IMG/VR virus record: IMGVR_UViG_3300031972_003021
Location: 1 to 38,536 of that record
Strand: one strand, 5' to 3'
DNA length: 38,536 bases
Origin: a virus
Of this stretch, positions 9,045-19,054 are shown in pieces. Each line of letters begins with the position of its first letter. Position 1 is the stretch's first letter. Both the position numbers and the translations under genes were made by a program. A model generated the notes under the pieces. The model was not told the origin of the DNA. It made no database searches and saw only the letters and a list, made by a program, of their open reading frames with translations.

Positions 9045-10837
9045 TACTTCACAACTCCCTTGACATCCACATCGGGTATCAATATTTCTGCAACTGAGTC
9101 ATGCGGAATAACCACAAATCTTCCATCATCTGAGAGGTTGGAACGAACATCAAAAACATAGTCGCTATAGACTCCTCCAGATTTGTTTTCAAATTCAACG
9201 TTAGTGGTGTCTGTAACACCAGGGACGTCATTTAAGAGCTTGTAAATCTCTGATATATAAACTGGTTCTCCTATATCTCTTTTAACATTTAAATAATTGT
9301 TTTTGAGATATTCGACACAATCTTGCAAAACCTTATAACGATTAACATCTAAATCAGCGAGGATCTCAAAGTTAATCCCAAGATTAATAATCTTTGCATC
9401 TAGGATATCAATTGTATCATTTACCATACGGTATCGGTTGAGCCAAACTTTTAAGTTGTTACGCAAAGTATCATTAGGCGCAACAAAATTTCCTGACGTA
9501 TTCTCGCACAAGGTATAGATATTCAAGTTTCTCTTGAAAGAACTAGGGTCTTGTATCACGTTTACTCTTTTTAGTTTACCAAACTTTGATGGCATGCGAT
9601 AACACAAGTTAATGTAATCGCTGCGAGTAACCGCCCTGTTCTGGGTAGCAAAAGTAGCATACGCTCGGGTCCTAATCTCGTCTCCTGTAAGCGTGCTACT
9701 ATCTCCCAAGATGGGATTCTCGTTATCTACTTCCAGAGAGTCTTGCACTGTAGAAACTAATGTTGGGTCTAAGTTTCCTTGATTTTGAAAAGTAAAACGT
9801 GGAAAAGATGGAGTGACAACAGTTCCGACTGGAGCATTTACATTTTCAGAATCATTGGCAGTATACTCAATGGTTAAGGTAGTGTTTACTGGTACAACAC
9901 CAAACTTATCAGACGTTATTAAATTTGAAGGATCAAAAGTCTCGTCAGCAATATAAGATCGCCCAGTAGTTTTAAGAACCACGTCTGAAGGGTCAGCAAT
10001 AATATCGCCAGTTAAATTATCCGCAGAGCCATAACCAAATTGCAAGGTTGTAGTTCCGTCTACGCCGTGTTCCACTGTAAACCTTCTGGGGACTGGCATT
10101 GCGGTCAAAACATACGGAGTCACACTCATATCAGAATTAAAGTTGGGCTGCTCTTTATAGACAATATCTTCAGTTAGATAGTTGACCTCGAAGTATTCGT
10201 TACCTTGAGAATCTTTAACAGATAATATTTCTGATATGTTTTCTGCTTCTATAAAAACTCGTCTAAATCTTTGATAATCTCCCACCGTGACATTGGTTTG
10301 AAATCTTCTCCCGGAAATGACTTTCCCATATGCCTTGACGGCAAAAGTTAGAGGAGCACCAGTTGTTGTATCGACAGTTGCTACTGTGACCTCGTTTGTG
10401 CTTTTTGCAAAGTCTACATTCTCTATCAGCGTATAGCTAGCACCTCCGTTAGAAGTCAGAATACTACCCCTTTGCAAAATAGGAAAATAAGATAGATCAG
10501 GTCCACGAGATGTAGCATTAGCAGGAACTGTCACATAGAAAGAACAGATTCCTGTAGAAACTGCTGCGCCTGGGTTCTTGTATCCCAATTGTTGTGCAAG
10601 CCGAGAAATATTGGAGAATTCAATGGCACTATCTAAAAAACTTTCATTTGCTTGATAATCTGTATAAAAAGACAACTGGTCGCCGACATACGCCACCATA
10701 TCCAACATCAATGAACCAAAGGATGCTTCATTGAAGTCTTTAAACGTTGTTGGATAGTACCGCTTGGCGTAATTCACCAAGTCATTTTTAATAGTTTCGA
10801 AATCTCGACTAGTATAATTAATAGGTCTTTTGGTCAT
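9044..10837 (-). CDS. gp6: Baseplate wedge protein, gp6/J-like
   Basis: 597 residues. The N-terminus INYTSRDFETIKNDL followed by FNEASFGSLMLDMVAYVGDQ (about residues 6-54) is the classic opening of the gp6/Baseplate_J family, whose members form the inner ring of the wedge in contractile tails. Near the middle, LTGDEIRTRAYATFATQNRAVT fits the family segment 'E-x-x-R...Q-x-R-A-V-T-x-x-D-Y', and RSDYINLCYRMPS follows it. Length is close to T4 gp6 (660 residues). It lies 32 bases downstream of the gp25-like gene, and the next gene overlaps its stop by one base. gp25 and gp6 neighbour each other in most myophage baseplate clusters. No anomaly seen. Confidence 0.92.
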   Translation of the reverse strand: MTKRPINYTSRDFETIKNDLVNYAKRYYPTTFKDFNEASFGSLMLDMVAYVGDQLSFYTDYQANESFLDSAIEFSNISRLAQQLGYKNPGAAVSTGICSFYVTVPANATSRGPDLSYFPILQRGSILTSNGGASYTLIENVDFAKSTNEVTVATVDTTTGAPLTFAVKAYGKVISGRRFQTNVTVGDYQRFRRVFIEAENISEILSVKDSQGNEYFEVNYLTEDIVYKEQPNFNSDMSVTPYVLTAMPVPRRFTVEHGVDGTTTLQFGYGSADNLTGDIIADPSDVVLKTTGRSYIADETFDPSNLITSDKFGVVPVNTTLTIEYTANDSENVNAPVGTVVTPSFPRFTFQNQGNLDPTLVSTVQDSLEVDNENPILGDSSTLTGDEIRTRAYATFATQNRAVTRSDYINLCYRMPSKFGKLKRVNVIQDPSSFKRNLNIYTLCENTSGNFVAPNDTLRNNLKVWLNRYRMVNDTIDILDAKIINLGINFEILADLDVNRYKVLQDCVEYLKNNYLNVKRDIGEPVYISEIYKLLNDVPGVTDTTNVEFENKSGGVYSDYVFDVRSNLSDDGRFVVIPHDSVAEILIPDVDVKGVVK

Positions 10838-10869
10838 ATTTTAAAATTCCAACGAATTATTATTTGTAA

Positions 10870-11271
10870 TTAGTCCCCTGCGGAAGTAATTTGTAGGGTG
10901 TCTTGCAAGTTCAGGCTGCCTATGTTATACTCTATAGAAACCTTCACTTCGTTGGCGTCCAAAAGATAGTCTGTTTCTGCGGTGCTGAACCTTACAGCCA
11001 GTATGTCAATAAATGGCATATATCTTTCTGTTTGCTCGTAAATTCTTGTCGTTATTTCCTGATAAGTCTTGCCTGCCATTGGTTCAAACAACATCTGATA
11101 TAATCCAACCCCAAACTCCGGAAGCATAATCCTTTCGCCTGGTACAGTCAGAATAAGATTTCTAAAATTTTGCCTGACGTTTTCGCCGAGGGTTTTGTTT
11201 AGAGCATAGGGACCATCTTCATTACTATACGAAAGTGGTAATTTAACTGCTATTCCTTCCATTTTACTCAT
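10870..11271 (-). CDS. gp25: Baseplate wedge protein, gp25-like
   Basis: 133 residues, the usual size for T4 gp25 (132). Residues 44-64 carry the family signature: PGERIMLPEFGVGLYQMLFE, matching the 'G-E-R-x-x-x-P-x-F-G-x-x-L' core conserved from T4 gp25 to type VI secretion TssE and P2 gpW. The ATG is preceded by AGGAG at a spacing of seven, just after the stop of the 1817-residue gene. The protein acts in the inner baseplate wedge with gp6 and the sheath initiator machinery, which fits the gp6/J-like gene that follows it. Confidence 0.95.
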   Translation of the reverse strand: MSKMEGIAVKLPLSYSNEDGPYALNKTLGENVRQNFRNLILTVPGERIMLPEFGVGLYQMLFEPMAGKTYQEITTRIYEQTERYMPFIDILAVRFSTAETDYLLDANEVKVSIEYNIGSLNLQDTLQITSAGD

Positions 11272-11285
11272 ATTTTGTCTCCTAT

Positions 11286-14200
11286 TTATATATCACCAAA
11301 AGCTGCCTGTTGCTCTCTTATTGACTGAACTAGGTCCTCTATCTGTTGTACTTCTTTGTTCTCCTTTGCTACCGCCCGACGGAAATCGTCCGGAGTCCTT
11401 GGTTCATCCCCTGGTTCAACCCCTCTAGCCTCGGCGTTAGCGTCTGCCTCCGTATCAATAATAACATCGTAGGAATATTCCACAAAATTTTCCTGCGCTA
11501 ATTTTCTTACACTCGTAGCATATTCTGCATATAACCTAAACTGAGTCATAAGATTTGTGTATAAATCATTGATGGTGTTTTGAACTTCTTCAGGCTCGCC
11601 CAGTCTGGATATATTTCTTCCTGCTTTTACGGTATCACGCAAAATTCCAGAAGTCTGAAATTGGGTCAATTTCCTGTCGTTCCCGATTAGACCTAAAAAT
11701 GCTGCTGGCTCCAGAACTGTATCTAACATATCTTCAATGTCTAATTTTATAATTCTCTTTGCATAATTGTGCCACTGTTGTATAGCAACAATGTTCCCGT
11801 TGGTACCCTGACGGTCTTGATCTAGGACACCGCCGAGGGTGGGGATCCACCGGAGCCACTCCGCAGGATTAACAAGCCTATCAGCGATGCCGGCAGTTCT
11901 TGCTGCTTGATCGACCAAATTTTGTGCTTCCAGGGCTAATCGTGCTAGTTCGGGTCGCTGGGCATTTATCTCGTCTAAAATTTCATCCATACGCTGTATG
12001 GCAGCATTTCCAGCAGCAGCCTCTTGTTGCTGTTCGGCAAGATAATTTTCTAGATCCTCCATAGTATAAAAAGTTATACCCTGAATAAATACTGGGAAAC
12101 CTTGGTATCCGACAGAATATACAGGTAACCGAGTAGGATTAACCGCAGACAAAAAAGAATCGTCAGCAATTGCTATCTTTGAATTTGTTTCGAATTTGTA
12201 TTTTCGATACCTGTCCATTATGTTAGCAATTTTGTCGTACATAATAATTTGTAAAGCCGTAAACAAAGGAACTGGAAGGTAATATAACGCATCGTGAGAA
12301 AACCAGTTTTCTGGGGTGTGGTCAAAAATTGCTTGATTGTTTACAGGGTTTTCTCTCCACCCTGGACCGAGAATATAATCTTTTTGCTCGTCGGTGGCTT
12401 CAACCATTTGTTGCGGAACTGGAAGACCTGCTGCTCCGTAAAGCCATCCGCCCATTCCACGATTGCCAACAATAGAAATTAAATCAGCACCGCTATTCAG
12501 CATATTTTCTTTCAATTGCAGCAGCATAAGTTCTGCCATCTGTCTATATCCGTTCTCTATGTTTTCGAAAAAATTACTATTAATAGCACTATAAGGGGTA
12601 GTATCTTGTCTTCTTATTACAAGGGATATAGACTGGACAATTGTCTCCCGAAATTTATCCTCGGCATTCATGTCGTTTGTGAATATTATTTTTTCGTTAG
12701 AAAATTGTCTCTGTTCATACTCTTGTGTGGAAACACGACCAAAGACTTTTTCTACTTTGTCTATGTTTTGTAGAAATACTCCATATAACTTTTTTTCTTC
12801 AAGCTCTTTTTTGATTTTTTCAAACATATAAGAGCCTATCGCCCGAACAGTGTCTGGAGTGTTCCAAAACAGATACATTCTCATCAAAGGAGCAACGTTC
12901 ATAAAGAATTTAGCCACTCTTTTTTCAATAGAACCCAACAATGCCTTGGCAATTGCCTCCTCAGGAGTTGTAATACAATCATCGTCATTCGCTACAAAAT
13001 AAGGTTGATAAAATGATCTAATAGTAGAAGGCAGACGAGTTCTGCCTATTGGAGAAAAGTAAAAAGTTGATATGTTCTCATAAAGAGTTTCGCTAGCATT
13101 GGCTGCCACTTTTATAGCATTCTGCGAAGCGTCCACATTGGACCAGTTAAAAGTTCTGAGAGTGGTATTAAAAAGTTCAGGGTACACTTCTGGCAAATTA
13201 ACCCTAAGTTCTGGTTGAGGAATTAAAGAGTATCCTGGGGCATCTTGGCTTGGAAGATTTGAAATCTCCAGGGGTGCTTTGAGGATTGTTTCTGTTTCGC
13301 CATCTGGTAGCATAATCTCGTAATCATAATCTTGTTGGAAAAGATTTAATTTAATTCTTCCATCTACTGGTGATGGCTGCCCTTCGGCAAACGGCGTCAG
13401 CATCAGTCGCACGCCAGCGCCTAATTCCACAAATGCATCACCGTCTGTTGCCGCAGTATTGCTTAAAAATGCACGATTCCCATTATTACCGCTAAATAAC
13501 AGATTTTCTGGTATTGCTCTTCTAAACAGACCAAATTTATCTCTTTGGTCGAACAATTCACCCCCAAATGCTGATTGATAAAATGCTGGTGCTCGGGGTT
13601 GTGGAACTCGGTCATCGTCATTAAACATATCGGAAATAGAAGCAGCAGCAGCATTACTTAAATCAGCAATCCACCGAAGAATAGCATCATAAATTCCTGC
13701 GTTTGGAATGCTATCTAGAAAATCCTCAAGCTCAAGTTGAAAATTAAATTTTCCTTCCAACATAGAACAAAGACTAATGAGTTCTAGCCTTTTCGAGTTG
13801 ACTGCCTCTTCCATTTGTTGCTGCTTTTGCACATCTGAAAGGTCAAACTCCCAGCGCAAATCGGGAGGCACAGCCTCCCTATCGTCACAATATGATTGAA
13901 TCGCAGTTATGGGATCTTCTCCGTAGAGTGCCTCTCTTGCTCCCTCTGACAATTGGTTTCCTATTTCACCAAAGTAGTTTACTATATTATCCTTATCAAA
14001 CCCCAACACAGCGTATCGAACATCTGGCTGATCATATGGTGGGTCTGCTCCTCTTCGAGGACTTAAAGATTCTTGATACATGCTAACAACTATTTTATCG
14101 TCCCACTCTATTTGTGGTCTTTCGTTGAATAGTGCCTGGGTATCTACCTCTCCCGCATTTATCATTTCATCAATAGTGTTTATAAGAACTTCAGAGGCTG

Positions 14201-16739
14201 TACCATCAAGAAGTTTTCCTAATTCGGTGGGAGTAACAATAGTAGAAACGTCTCTGTGAAGTTGTAGAAGCTGATCTTGTCGAGGAGGGGAAGTTATTAC
14301 CCGTCGATCCTTATCTTCATTGTAAGAAACTTCTTTGTTTGTGAGATTTAAATCCGTAGCAATTTCTACAACATCAATACCTCTAATAAGATCATTGAGC
14401 ATGATGCGACCATAGTTTACGCCCTTCCTAGAATCTGCTAGTCCAGCAGCGGCATTATATGGATCATCTGGTCCACACCCTAACGCAGCCTTGAAAACAT
14501 CCTTAAGAACACCCAAAATTAACTGCTTTATAAATGCTATAAGCATGAGTTGAATTTGTTTTTTCCAGAGCGACCAAAGATTGCTGTTAAACCCTTTTTT
14601 AAAACTAAATCTTAGTGGGGGATTTACAATTCCTCGTGTTACTAATTTATTAATTTCCTTTGGGGTACCAGCAGGCTTAAGGATTTGATCTTCAATAGCA
14701 GTTCCAATAAGATCAGTGATACAAGATATCTCACTATTAACCCAGTTCTCAGCATCTCTGGCTATAGCAGATGGATCTTCGGCATAGCGAATGGCATCAT
14801 TTAATCTCTCTTGATTTATTTTTTCTTTTATAAGTTCATCACGCACCAACAAGGCAGCATACTTTGTGAGGCTCCAAACTGGCGCTCTACCATTAATTAA
14901 TCTATAGATGGTAAATGCTTCCTTGAGAAGCGTTGATTGCACGCTGTCACACGAGCCCATAGCACTGGTTACAGAATAAAAAAGATCCTTCTGGCTTACC
15001 GCCATCCGAGATAAATCGCCGGGGGGTGGGTTGTCTGTTAACTGATCTATCTTTTGAAAGATATTAGGTGGTTTAGCAATTCTAAAATCTTTTCGGTCTC
15101 TTTTCCTTTGTTGTGTTGTCGGGGAAATCTTAATTTTTGGAATAACATAGGTGCTTAAAAATTCATCCCACAAAGGTCTCTCTGATTGGTTTTGGGTACC
15201 TATTACATTATCAATCAACAAACTGTTAAAAATAAACCCAAAAGTTCGATTTCCAAATGTAGCAAAAACATCAACTGCTTTCTGAGAGGTCAAGGGGGCT
15301 TCTTCATCAACCAAAGACGAGGGAAGAAGAAAGGTGGCACCTAAACCCTTTGAATACAAAACTCCATCAAGAATGATATAAGATATTCTCATATCCTCTC
15401 TAAAAACAAATTCAATTAAATTTGATAAATCATCATCTGTGGTTATATCGTTATACAGAAAAAACGAACTCAAGCTGTCGTAAAAAGTTTCTAGTTTTAA
15501 TATCTCTCTTTCAATGTCAAATCCCGAAACAACATCTGGTGTTATTTGTTCCGCTATCATAATATTTTCATAGTCTTTTAATACTCTAATGGTTCCTCTG
15601 ATTGATTCTTGTAATCCTCTTAGCGTAAACGTACTATGTCTTAGGCTCGTATTTTTATCAGGGTCTATTAAAAGTTCTGCCTTTTGGTACGGCTCAAAAT
15701 CAATATCTTGAGTTGATTCATTCTGCGCCACGTCCTCCAAGAGATCTCCATCGATCATCGCCTTTGGAATAATAACAGCATAAACCCAACGAGAGGATGG
15801 TCTTTTGTTAAGGTATGTTCTCACCTCTACTTCATTGCGAGGAATCAATGTGAAATTTTGGGAGGAAAACTTTCCTACTAGTTTCAGTATTTCTTCAATT
15901 CCTTTCTCTTTAGCAGAGGCAATAGCGTTTCGGGTCGCTTCGCTTGAGTCTAAGAGTCCAAGGTCATATGTTTGTTTGTTGCGAGTATTTGTTCTTTTTA
16001 CAAAATAATAGTTTTCATCATTGGGGTTATAATAATATGTTTGGGATGCTTCGCCAGGCAATGCATTATTGTACCAGTTGTAAAGATCGATCGTATCAGA
16101 CTGCCCCCTAAAAGGTATGACATTTTGGTCTTCGACTGTAGAGACCGTTGGTTCAAGTAGCGATGTGATAGGGTTCCCAAAGGAGGCTCTTATTTTTCTT
16201 CGGCGAGATATTGAAAAAGTATAAGGAATAGAAATCAATTGAGAAGTGGTTTGTTTTAATAGGTTCTCTTCAGAGACATTGAATGGAACATCTGCTCTGT
16301 TTAGATCGTCGTCTATTAGGTGTTCAACCCCACTAGATCCAGTGATGGCTGCTTGGTTTTCAGGATCTTGAGCCTCCTTGGATGTTGGAGATGTGTAGGC
16401 TTCCTCTCCACCGATGTTTAAAATTGCGCTAGAAATACGATTGAGTTGATTTATTGCTTCATTGTCTGATAGCATGTCCAAAGAAGAGTTTCCAACTCTG
16501 GCGTTTTGCGGGTAAACAGAAACATACGCTTGTATGTCTTGTATTTTTATAGAATCACCTTCGGGGATAATTCCTGGCTCCGCAGAAATTTCTAGACCGA
16601 CTTCTGGGAAAAAACCAAAGTTAAGATAAGTGTCTTGAATGCCTGCCAAAACCCATTGGTTTCTAACATTAGACCAATCATATTCAAATTGGCTGTAGAA
16701 TGGGTTTATGATATTTTTTTGTCTGTTGGTTAGTGCCAT
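11286..16739 (-). CDS. Very large virion-associated protein of unknown family
   Basis: 1817 residues encoded between the spike gene and the gp25-like gene. I do not recognise the family. The N-terminus (KNIINPFYSQFEYDW) lacks a signal peptide. There is a hydrophobic amphipathic stretch near residue 730 (QLMLIAFIKQLILGVLKDVF), a probable helical or coiled-coil segment near 1560-1620 (LAEQQQEAAAGNAAIQRMDE), and a Glu/Asp-rich charged C-terminus. The acidic, Asn/Gln-rich mixed alpha-beta text and its place inside the baseplate cluster suggest a structural component, perhaps a baseplate hub or wedge scaffold. It is not a tape measure by appearance: it lacks long uninterrupted helix repeats. No clear ribosome-binding site precedes the ATG, which lies 11 bases after the upstream stop. 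Coding is certain from length; function unknown. Confidence 0.85.
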   Translation of the reverse strand: MALTNRQKNIINPFYSQFEYDWSNVRNQWVLAGIQDTYLNFGFFPEVGLEISAEPGIIPEGDSIKIQDIQAYVSVYPQNARVGNSSLDMLSDNEAINQLNRISSAILNIGGEEAYTSPTSKEAQDPENQAAITGSSGVEHLIDDDLNRADVPFNVSEENLLKQTTSQLISIPYTFSISRRRKIRASFGNPITSLLEPTVSTVEDQNVIPFRGQSDTIDLYNWYNNALPGEASQTYYYNPNDENYYFVKRTNTRNKQTYDLGLLDSSEATRNAIASAKEKGIEEILKLVGKFSSQNFTLIPRNEVEVRTYLNKRPSSRWVYAVIIPKAMIDGDLLEDVAQNESTQDIDFEPYQKAELLIDPDKNTSLRHSTFTLRGLQESIRGTIRVLKDYENIMIAEQITPDVVSGFDIEREILKLETFYDSLSSFFLYNDITTDDDLSNLIEFVFREDMRISYIILDGVLYSKGLGATFLLPSSLVDEEAPLTSQKAVDVFATFGNRTFGFIFNSLLIDNVIGTQNQSERPLWDEFLSTYVIPKIKISPTTQQRKRDRKDFRIAKPPNIFQKIDQLTDNPPPGDLSRMAVSQKDLFYSVTSAMGSCDSVQSTLLKEAFTIYRLINGRAPVWSLTKYAALLVRDELIKEKINQERLNDAIRYAEDPSAIARDAENWVNSEISCITDLIGTAIEDQILKPAGTPKEINKLVTRGIVNPPLRFSFKKGFNSNLWSLWKKQIQLMLIAFIKQLILGVLKDVFKAALGCGPDDPYNAAAGLADSRKGVNYGRIMLNDLIRGIDVVEIATDLNLTNKEVSYNEDKDRRVITSPPRQDQLLQLHRDVSTIVTPTELGKLLDGTASEVLINTIDEMINAGEVDTQALFNERPQIEWDDKIVVSMYQESLSPRRGADPPYDQPDVRYAVLGFDKDNIVNYFGEIGNQLSEGAREALYGEDPITAIQSYCDDREAVPPDLRWEFDLSDVQKQQQMEEAVNSKRLELISLCSMLEGKFNFQLELEDFLDSIPNAGIYDAILRWIADLSNAAAASISDMFNDDDRVPQPRAPAFYQSAFGGELFDQRDKFGLFRRAIPENLLFSGNNGNRAFLSNTAATDGDAFVELGAGVRLMLTPFAEGQPSPVDGRIKLNLFQQDYDYEIMLPDGETETILKAPLEISNLPSQDAPGYSLIPQPELRVNLPEVYPELFNTTLRTFNWSNVDASQNAIKVAANASETLYENISTFYFSPIGRTRLPSTIRSFYQPYFVANDDDCITTPEEAIAKALLGSIEKRVAKFFMNVAPLMRMYLFWNTPDTVRAIGSYMFEKIKKELEEKKLYGVFLQNIDKVEKVFGRVSTQEYEQRQFSNEKIIFTNDMNAEDKFRETIVQSISLVIRRQDTTPYSAINSNFFENIENGYRQMAELMLLQLKENMLNSGADLISIVGNRGMGGWLYGAAGLPVPQQMVEATDEQKDYILGPGWRENPVNNQAIFDHTPENWFSHDALYYLPVPLFTALQIIMYDKIANIMDRYRKYKFETNSKIAIADDSFLSAVNPTRLPVYSVGYQGFPVFIQGITFYTMEDLENYLAEQQQEAAAGNAAIQRMDEILDEINAQRPELARLALEAQNLVDQAARTAGIADRLVNPAEWLRWIPTLGGVLDQDRQGTNGNIVAIQQWHNYAKRIIKLDIEDMLDTVLEPAAFLGLIGNDRKLTQFQTSGILRDTVKAGRNISRLGEPEEVQNTINDLYTNLMTQFRLYAEYATSVRKLAQENFVEYSYDVIIDTEADANAEARGVEPGDEPRTPDDFRRAVAKENKEVQQIEDLVQSIREQQAAFGDI

Positions 16740-16750
16740 ATTGTTATATA

Positions 16751-17647
16751 TTAATTTGTCGTGTTGTGGTCACTATTAATATATCCCTCTCCCCAGGGAA
16801 ATAAGTAATTATTTACCCAATTGAATAGATTCTTTTCGTGGTTTTGCATTTTAGCAGTTAAAATACCTAGACCCACAGATTGTCCTACTGATGCACCTTT
16901 TACTACTGGATCGACTGCACCAGCAGCCATAGGGGTAACCAGTGCTGTATATTGAAGCATAAAATCTGTTAACAAAGAGTGGGTATCAGAAATAAGTTCA
17001 GCCATTTCATAAAGGGCGTGCTGAAGAGAATCTCCTTTAACAAGAGGCTCTTGATTGGAATCATCATTGCCGGCAATAAGATCTATACCCTGAACTGTGT
17101 CGCTAATATTAAACCCTGGGGAATTATAAACATTTCCGCCAGTGACAAGTTTTATCCCCTGTCTTCCCACTATCCTAACTCCATCTGCTTTTATGGCTAT
17201 GCCAGAGCCTCCTCTCATATTCCCAATGTTTCCGTCTACAAGAGAAAAGTTATCATCAATGTTTGTTTTCTGGCTTATGTAAATGCGAGCGGCATCTAAT
17301 TCCGGACTTTTGTCCGTTACAACTGCAATTCCATCTTCTTCCTCACGACACATAATGCCGGTCATTCCTGCCACTATATCAATACAACCAGCATGAGTAT
17401 GTCCATTTCCCCCATAGCCACTGCTTTTTCCTCTTGGTCGGTCTCTGCCTAATATGATAAAAGTGTTATTGTTGCCCTGGAAAACTTTTTCGATGGGCGT
17501 ACTGTTATATATTGGATTTGGTTCGACTATGTTTTGATTATAAAAACCACTGTTATACGAATTGGGAGAAGATTGATCTCTCAATTGAGATCTTTTTTGT
17601 TCGCTTATATTGTCAGGTATGTTTTTTCTTTGTTTTCTGCCGGACAT
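16751..17647 (-). CDS. Probable baseplate spike / central-spike tip protein
   Basis: 298 residues; the ATG shares one base with the stop of the muramidase gene (TAATG). Residues 1-60 are polar and disordered-looking (Asn, Gln, Ser, Pro). From about 64 the text becomes beta-rich: FIILGRDRPRG, then GGNGHTHAGCIDIVAGMTG, then GSGIAIKADGVRIVGRQGIK. Alternating short strands with Gly turns and the phrase 'I-x-A-D-x-V-x-I-x-G-x-x-G-I-K' resemble the beta-helix of gp5/gpV spikes. The clustered HTHAGC could bind a metal, as some spike tips do, but this is a guess. The C-terminal 90 residues are helical. Placement next to the hub/lysin gene supports a spike role; a specific family is not established. 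Confidence 0.7.
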   Translation of the reverse strand: MSGRKQRKNIPDNISEQKRSQLRDQSSPNSYNSGFYNQNIVEPNPIYNSTPIEKVFQGNNNTFIILGRDRPRGKSSGYGGNGHTHAGCIDIVAGMTGIMCREEEDGIAVVTDKSPELDAARIYISQKTNIDDNFSLVDGNIGNMRGGSGIAIKADGVRIVGRQGIKLVTGGNVYNSPGFNISDTVQGIDLIAGNDDSNQEPLVKGDSLQHALYEMAELISDTHSLLTDFMLQYTALVTPMAAGAVDPVVKGASVGQSVGLGILTAKMQNHEKNLFNWVNNYLFPWGEGYINSDHNTTN

Positions 17648-19053
17648 TACCTATTTTTCCTCCAGAAATTGTACATCTTTACGTCATAAGCATTGACTGC
17701 ATAATTTGGACCATTATAAATCTTTGCAAATGCCGCAAAATTAGGAGGACTACTGTTAGCAGCTCGTTTGGCACGGGGATTCTTGTTCATCCAAGCAATC
17801 AGCATCAAATCTGATGCTTCGGCAGGATTGTTTCGGAACCCGTCCCAGGCTTTTTGAGGGTCTCCACCATATGCATCTAAAAGAGCCCAACCCATAACCT
17901 GATACAATCCAAACGATGTACATTCTATCGCCATTGCTGGATCAAGTTCGAATGCCCGAGCGAATGCTAATTTTCCCGTCTCTGACGCTGTAGTAGAAAA
18001 TCCTTTTGATGGGTTTCGAGTATAAGGAATCCTATCCCTTAAATCTGGGCGGCGGCGGTGCCATAAATGTGGCTCAAACCTAAGAGCGCCGGGATTTCCT
18101 CGGCTTTCTACATGACGAACTGCTGCCAAAACTGCACAAGGAATCCCTGCTTTTTCACAAAGCTGATCATCGCTCAAGGACCGTTTTGCGCTTTCAGAGA
18201 CAGTATATTTAGGACCACACCCAGGAATCTCAAGTTGTGGTAACGGAGTTGGAGACTCAAGGGGCGCTTTTTTAGTTTTTTGCCCAGGCTCTGGGGTAGA
18301 AGCCTTAGCAACTGTAGTTGTTCGAGGGGGTGAATCGGAGTATGAGGAGGGTGTCTTTTTGGGTGTTTTTGGTAATATGCCCCAAAATTCTCCTGCTGTT
18401 TGCACGATATCAGCAGTTACTTCCGATGCAGAATCAAAAGCAGAAGAGGCAGCGTCTAGAGCAGCAGAAGTTTTTTCTAGCGTCCATTCGGCTACACTAG
18501 GTTCCGGCTTTGTATCCTCGCAAGGGTTTTTGAAAACTCCTTTCGAGGTTTTTTTATTAGTGCCGTTAACACTATCATTTTCTAACCCCGCTACACCAGT
18601 TTTTATAACCTCAACAACCCGACCACCAATGGCTGGGTTGTGTTTATCATACAGGGTAACTACCACATAATCACCGGGCTCCGGTGTTTCTAGCCCTACT
18701 CCTGAAAACTCTCCGGGCATAGTATCTTTTATACCTGAAACGTTTTTTATTCCTGGCGGCAAATCATCGGGAGACAGCAAATGAGGAAATAAAGCCCTAA
18801 GATCTATTTTTACAGAATACGCTTTAGTTGTAGGTGGAAGAAAAGAAGCATACCAAGGAGAACTAGCAACTTGAGAGTCAATAACTCTTGCTCTAAATTC
18901 TTGTGTACCCTGGTGAACAGTGCTTACGTGTGTTTTTGCTTGCGCTAATTTTGAAGCGTGGGCGTTACTAGATAAACCAGGGACGTATGCCGGTTTGGAC
19001 GCTGGGCGGTTAGGATTAATTCTCTTTCTGGTATTGTACTTGGGGACTGCCAC
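17647..19053 (-). CDS. Baseplate hub (gp5-like OB fold) fused to N-acetylmuramidase
   Basis: 468 residues from the GTG at 19053. That start has AAGGGGG at a spacing of six and lies one base past the upstream stop; a TTG at 19077 gives 476 residues but lies inside the previous gene. Residues about 55-152 look like the gp5/gpV OB fold (TQEFRARVIDSQ, then PEPGDYVVVTLYDK, then GGRVVEVI). A Ser/Thr/Pro/Lys linker spans about 160-280. The last 180 residues match the N-acetylmuramidase family (DUF3380 type): VRHVESRGNPGALRFEPHLW, with E316 the likely catalytic acid, then TSFGLYQVMGW and KIYNGPNY. The enzyme would cut peptidoglycan during DNA injection, as T4 gp5 lysozyme does, but with a different lysin fold placed at the C-terminus. 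Confidence 0.9.
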   Translation of the reverse strand: MAVPKYNTRKRINPNRPASKPAYVPGLSSNAHASKLAQAKTHVSTVHQGTQEFRARVIDSQVASSPWYASFLPPTTKAYSVKIDLRALFPHLLSPDDLPPGIKNVSGIKDTMPGEFSGVGLETPEPGDYVVVTLYDKHNPAIGGRVVEVIKTGVAGLENDSVNGTNKKTSKGVFKNPCEDTKPEPSVAEWTLEKTSAALDAASSAFDSASEVTADIVQTAGEFWGILPKTPKKTPSSYSDSPPRTTTVAKASTPEPGQKTKKAPLESPTPLPQLEIPGCGPKYTVSESAKRSLSDDQLCEKAGIPCAVLAAVRHVESRGNPGALRFEPHLWHRRRPDLRDRIPYTRNPSKGFSTTASETGKLAFARAFELDPAMAIECTSFGLYQVMGWALLDAYGGDPQKAWDGFRNNPAEASDLMLIAWMNKNPRAKRAANSSPPNFAAFAKIYNGPNYAVNAYDVKMYNFWRKNR

Positions 19054-19054
19054 T

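Noticed and set aside
10838-10869. The 32-base gap before the gp6-like gene as a terminator
   Set aside because: No stem-loop with a U tract can be drawn; it appears to be a plain AT-rich spacer.
11283-11290. TATAAATA on the minus strand, the T4 late promoter consensus, before the gp25-like gene
   Set aside because: It overlaps the previous stop and the ribosome-binding site; a transcript from it would begin after AGGAG and lack a leader. Likely chance in AT-rich DNA.
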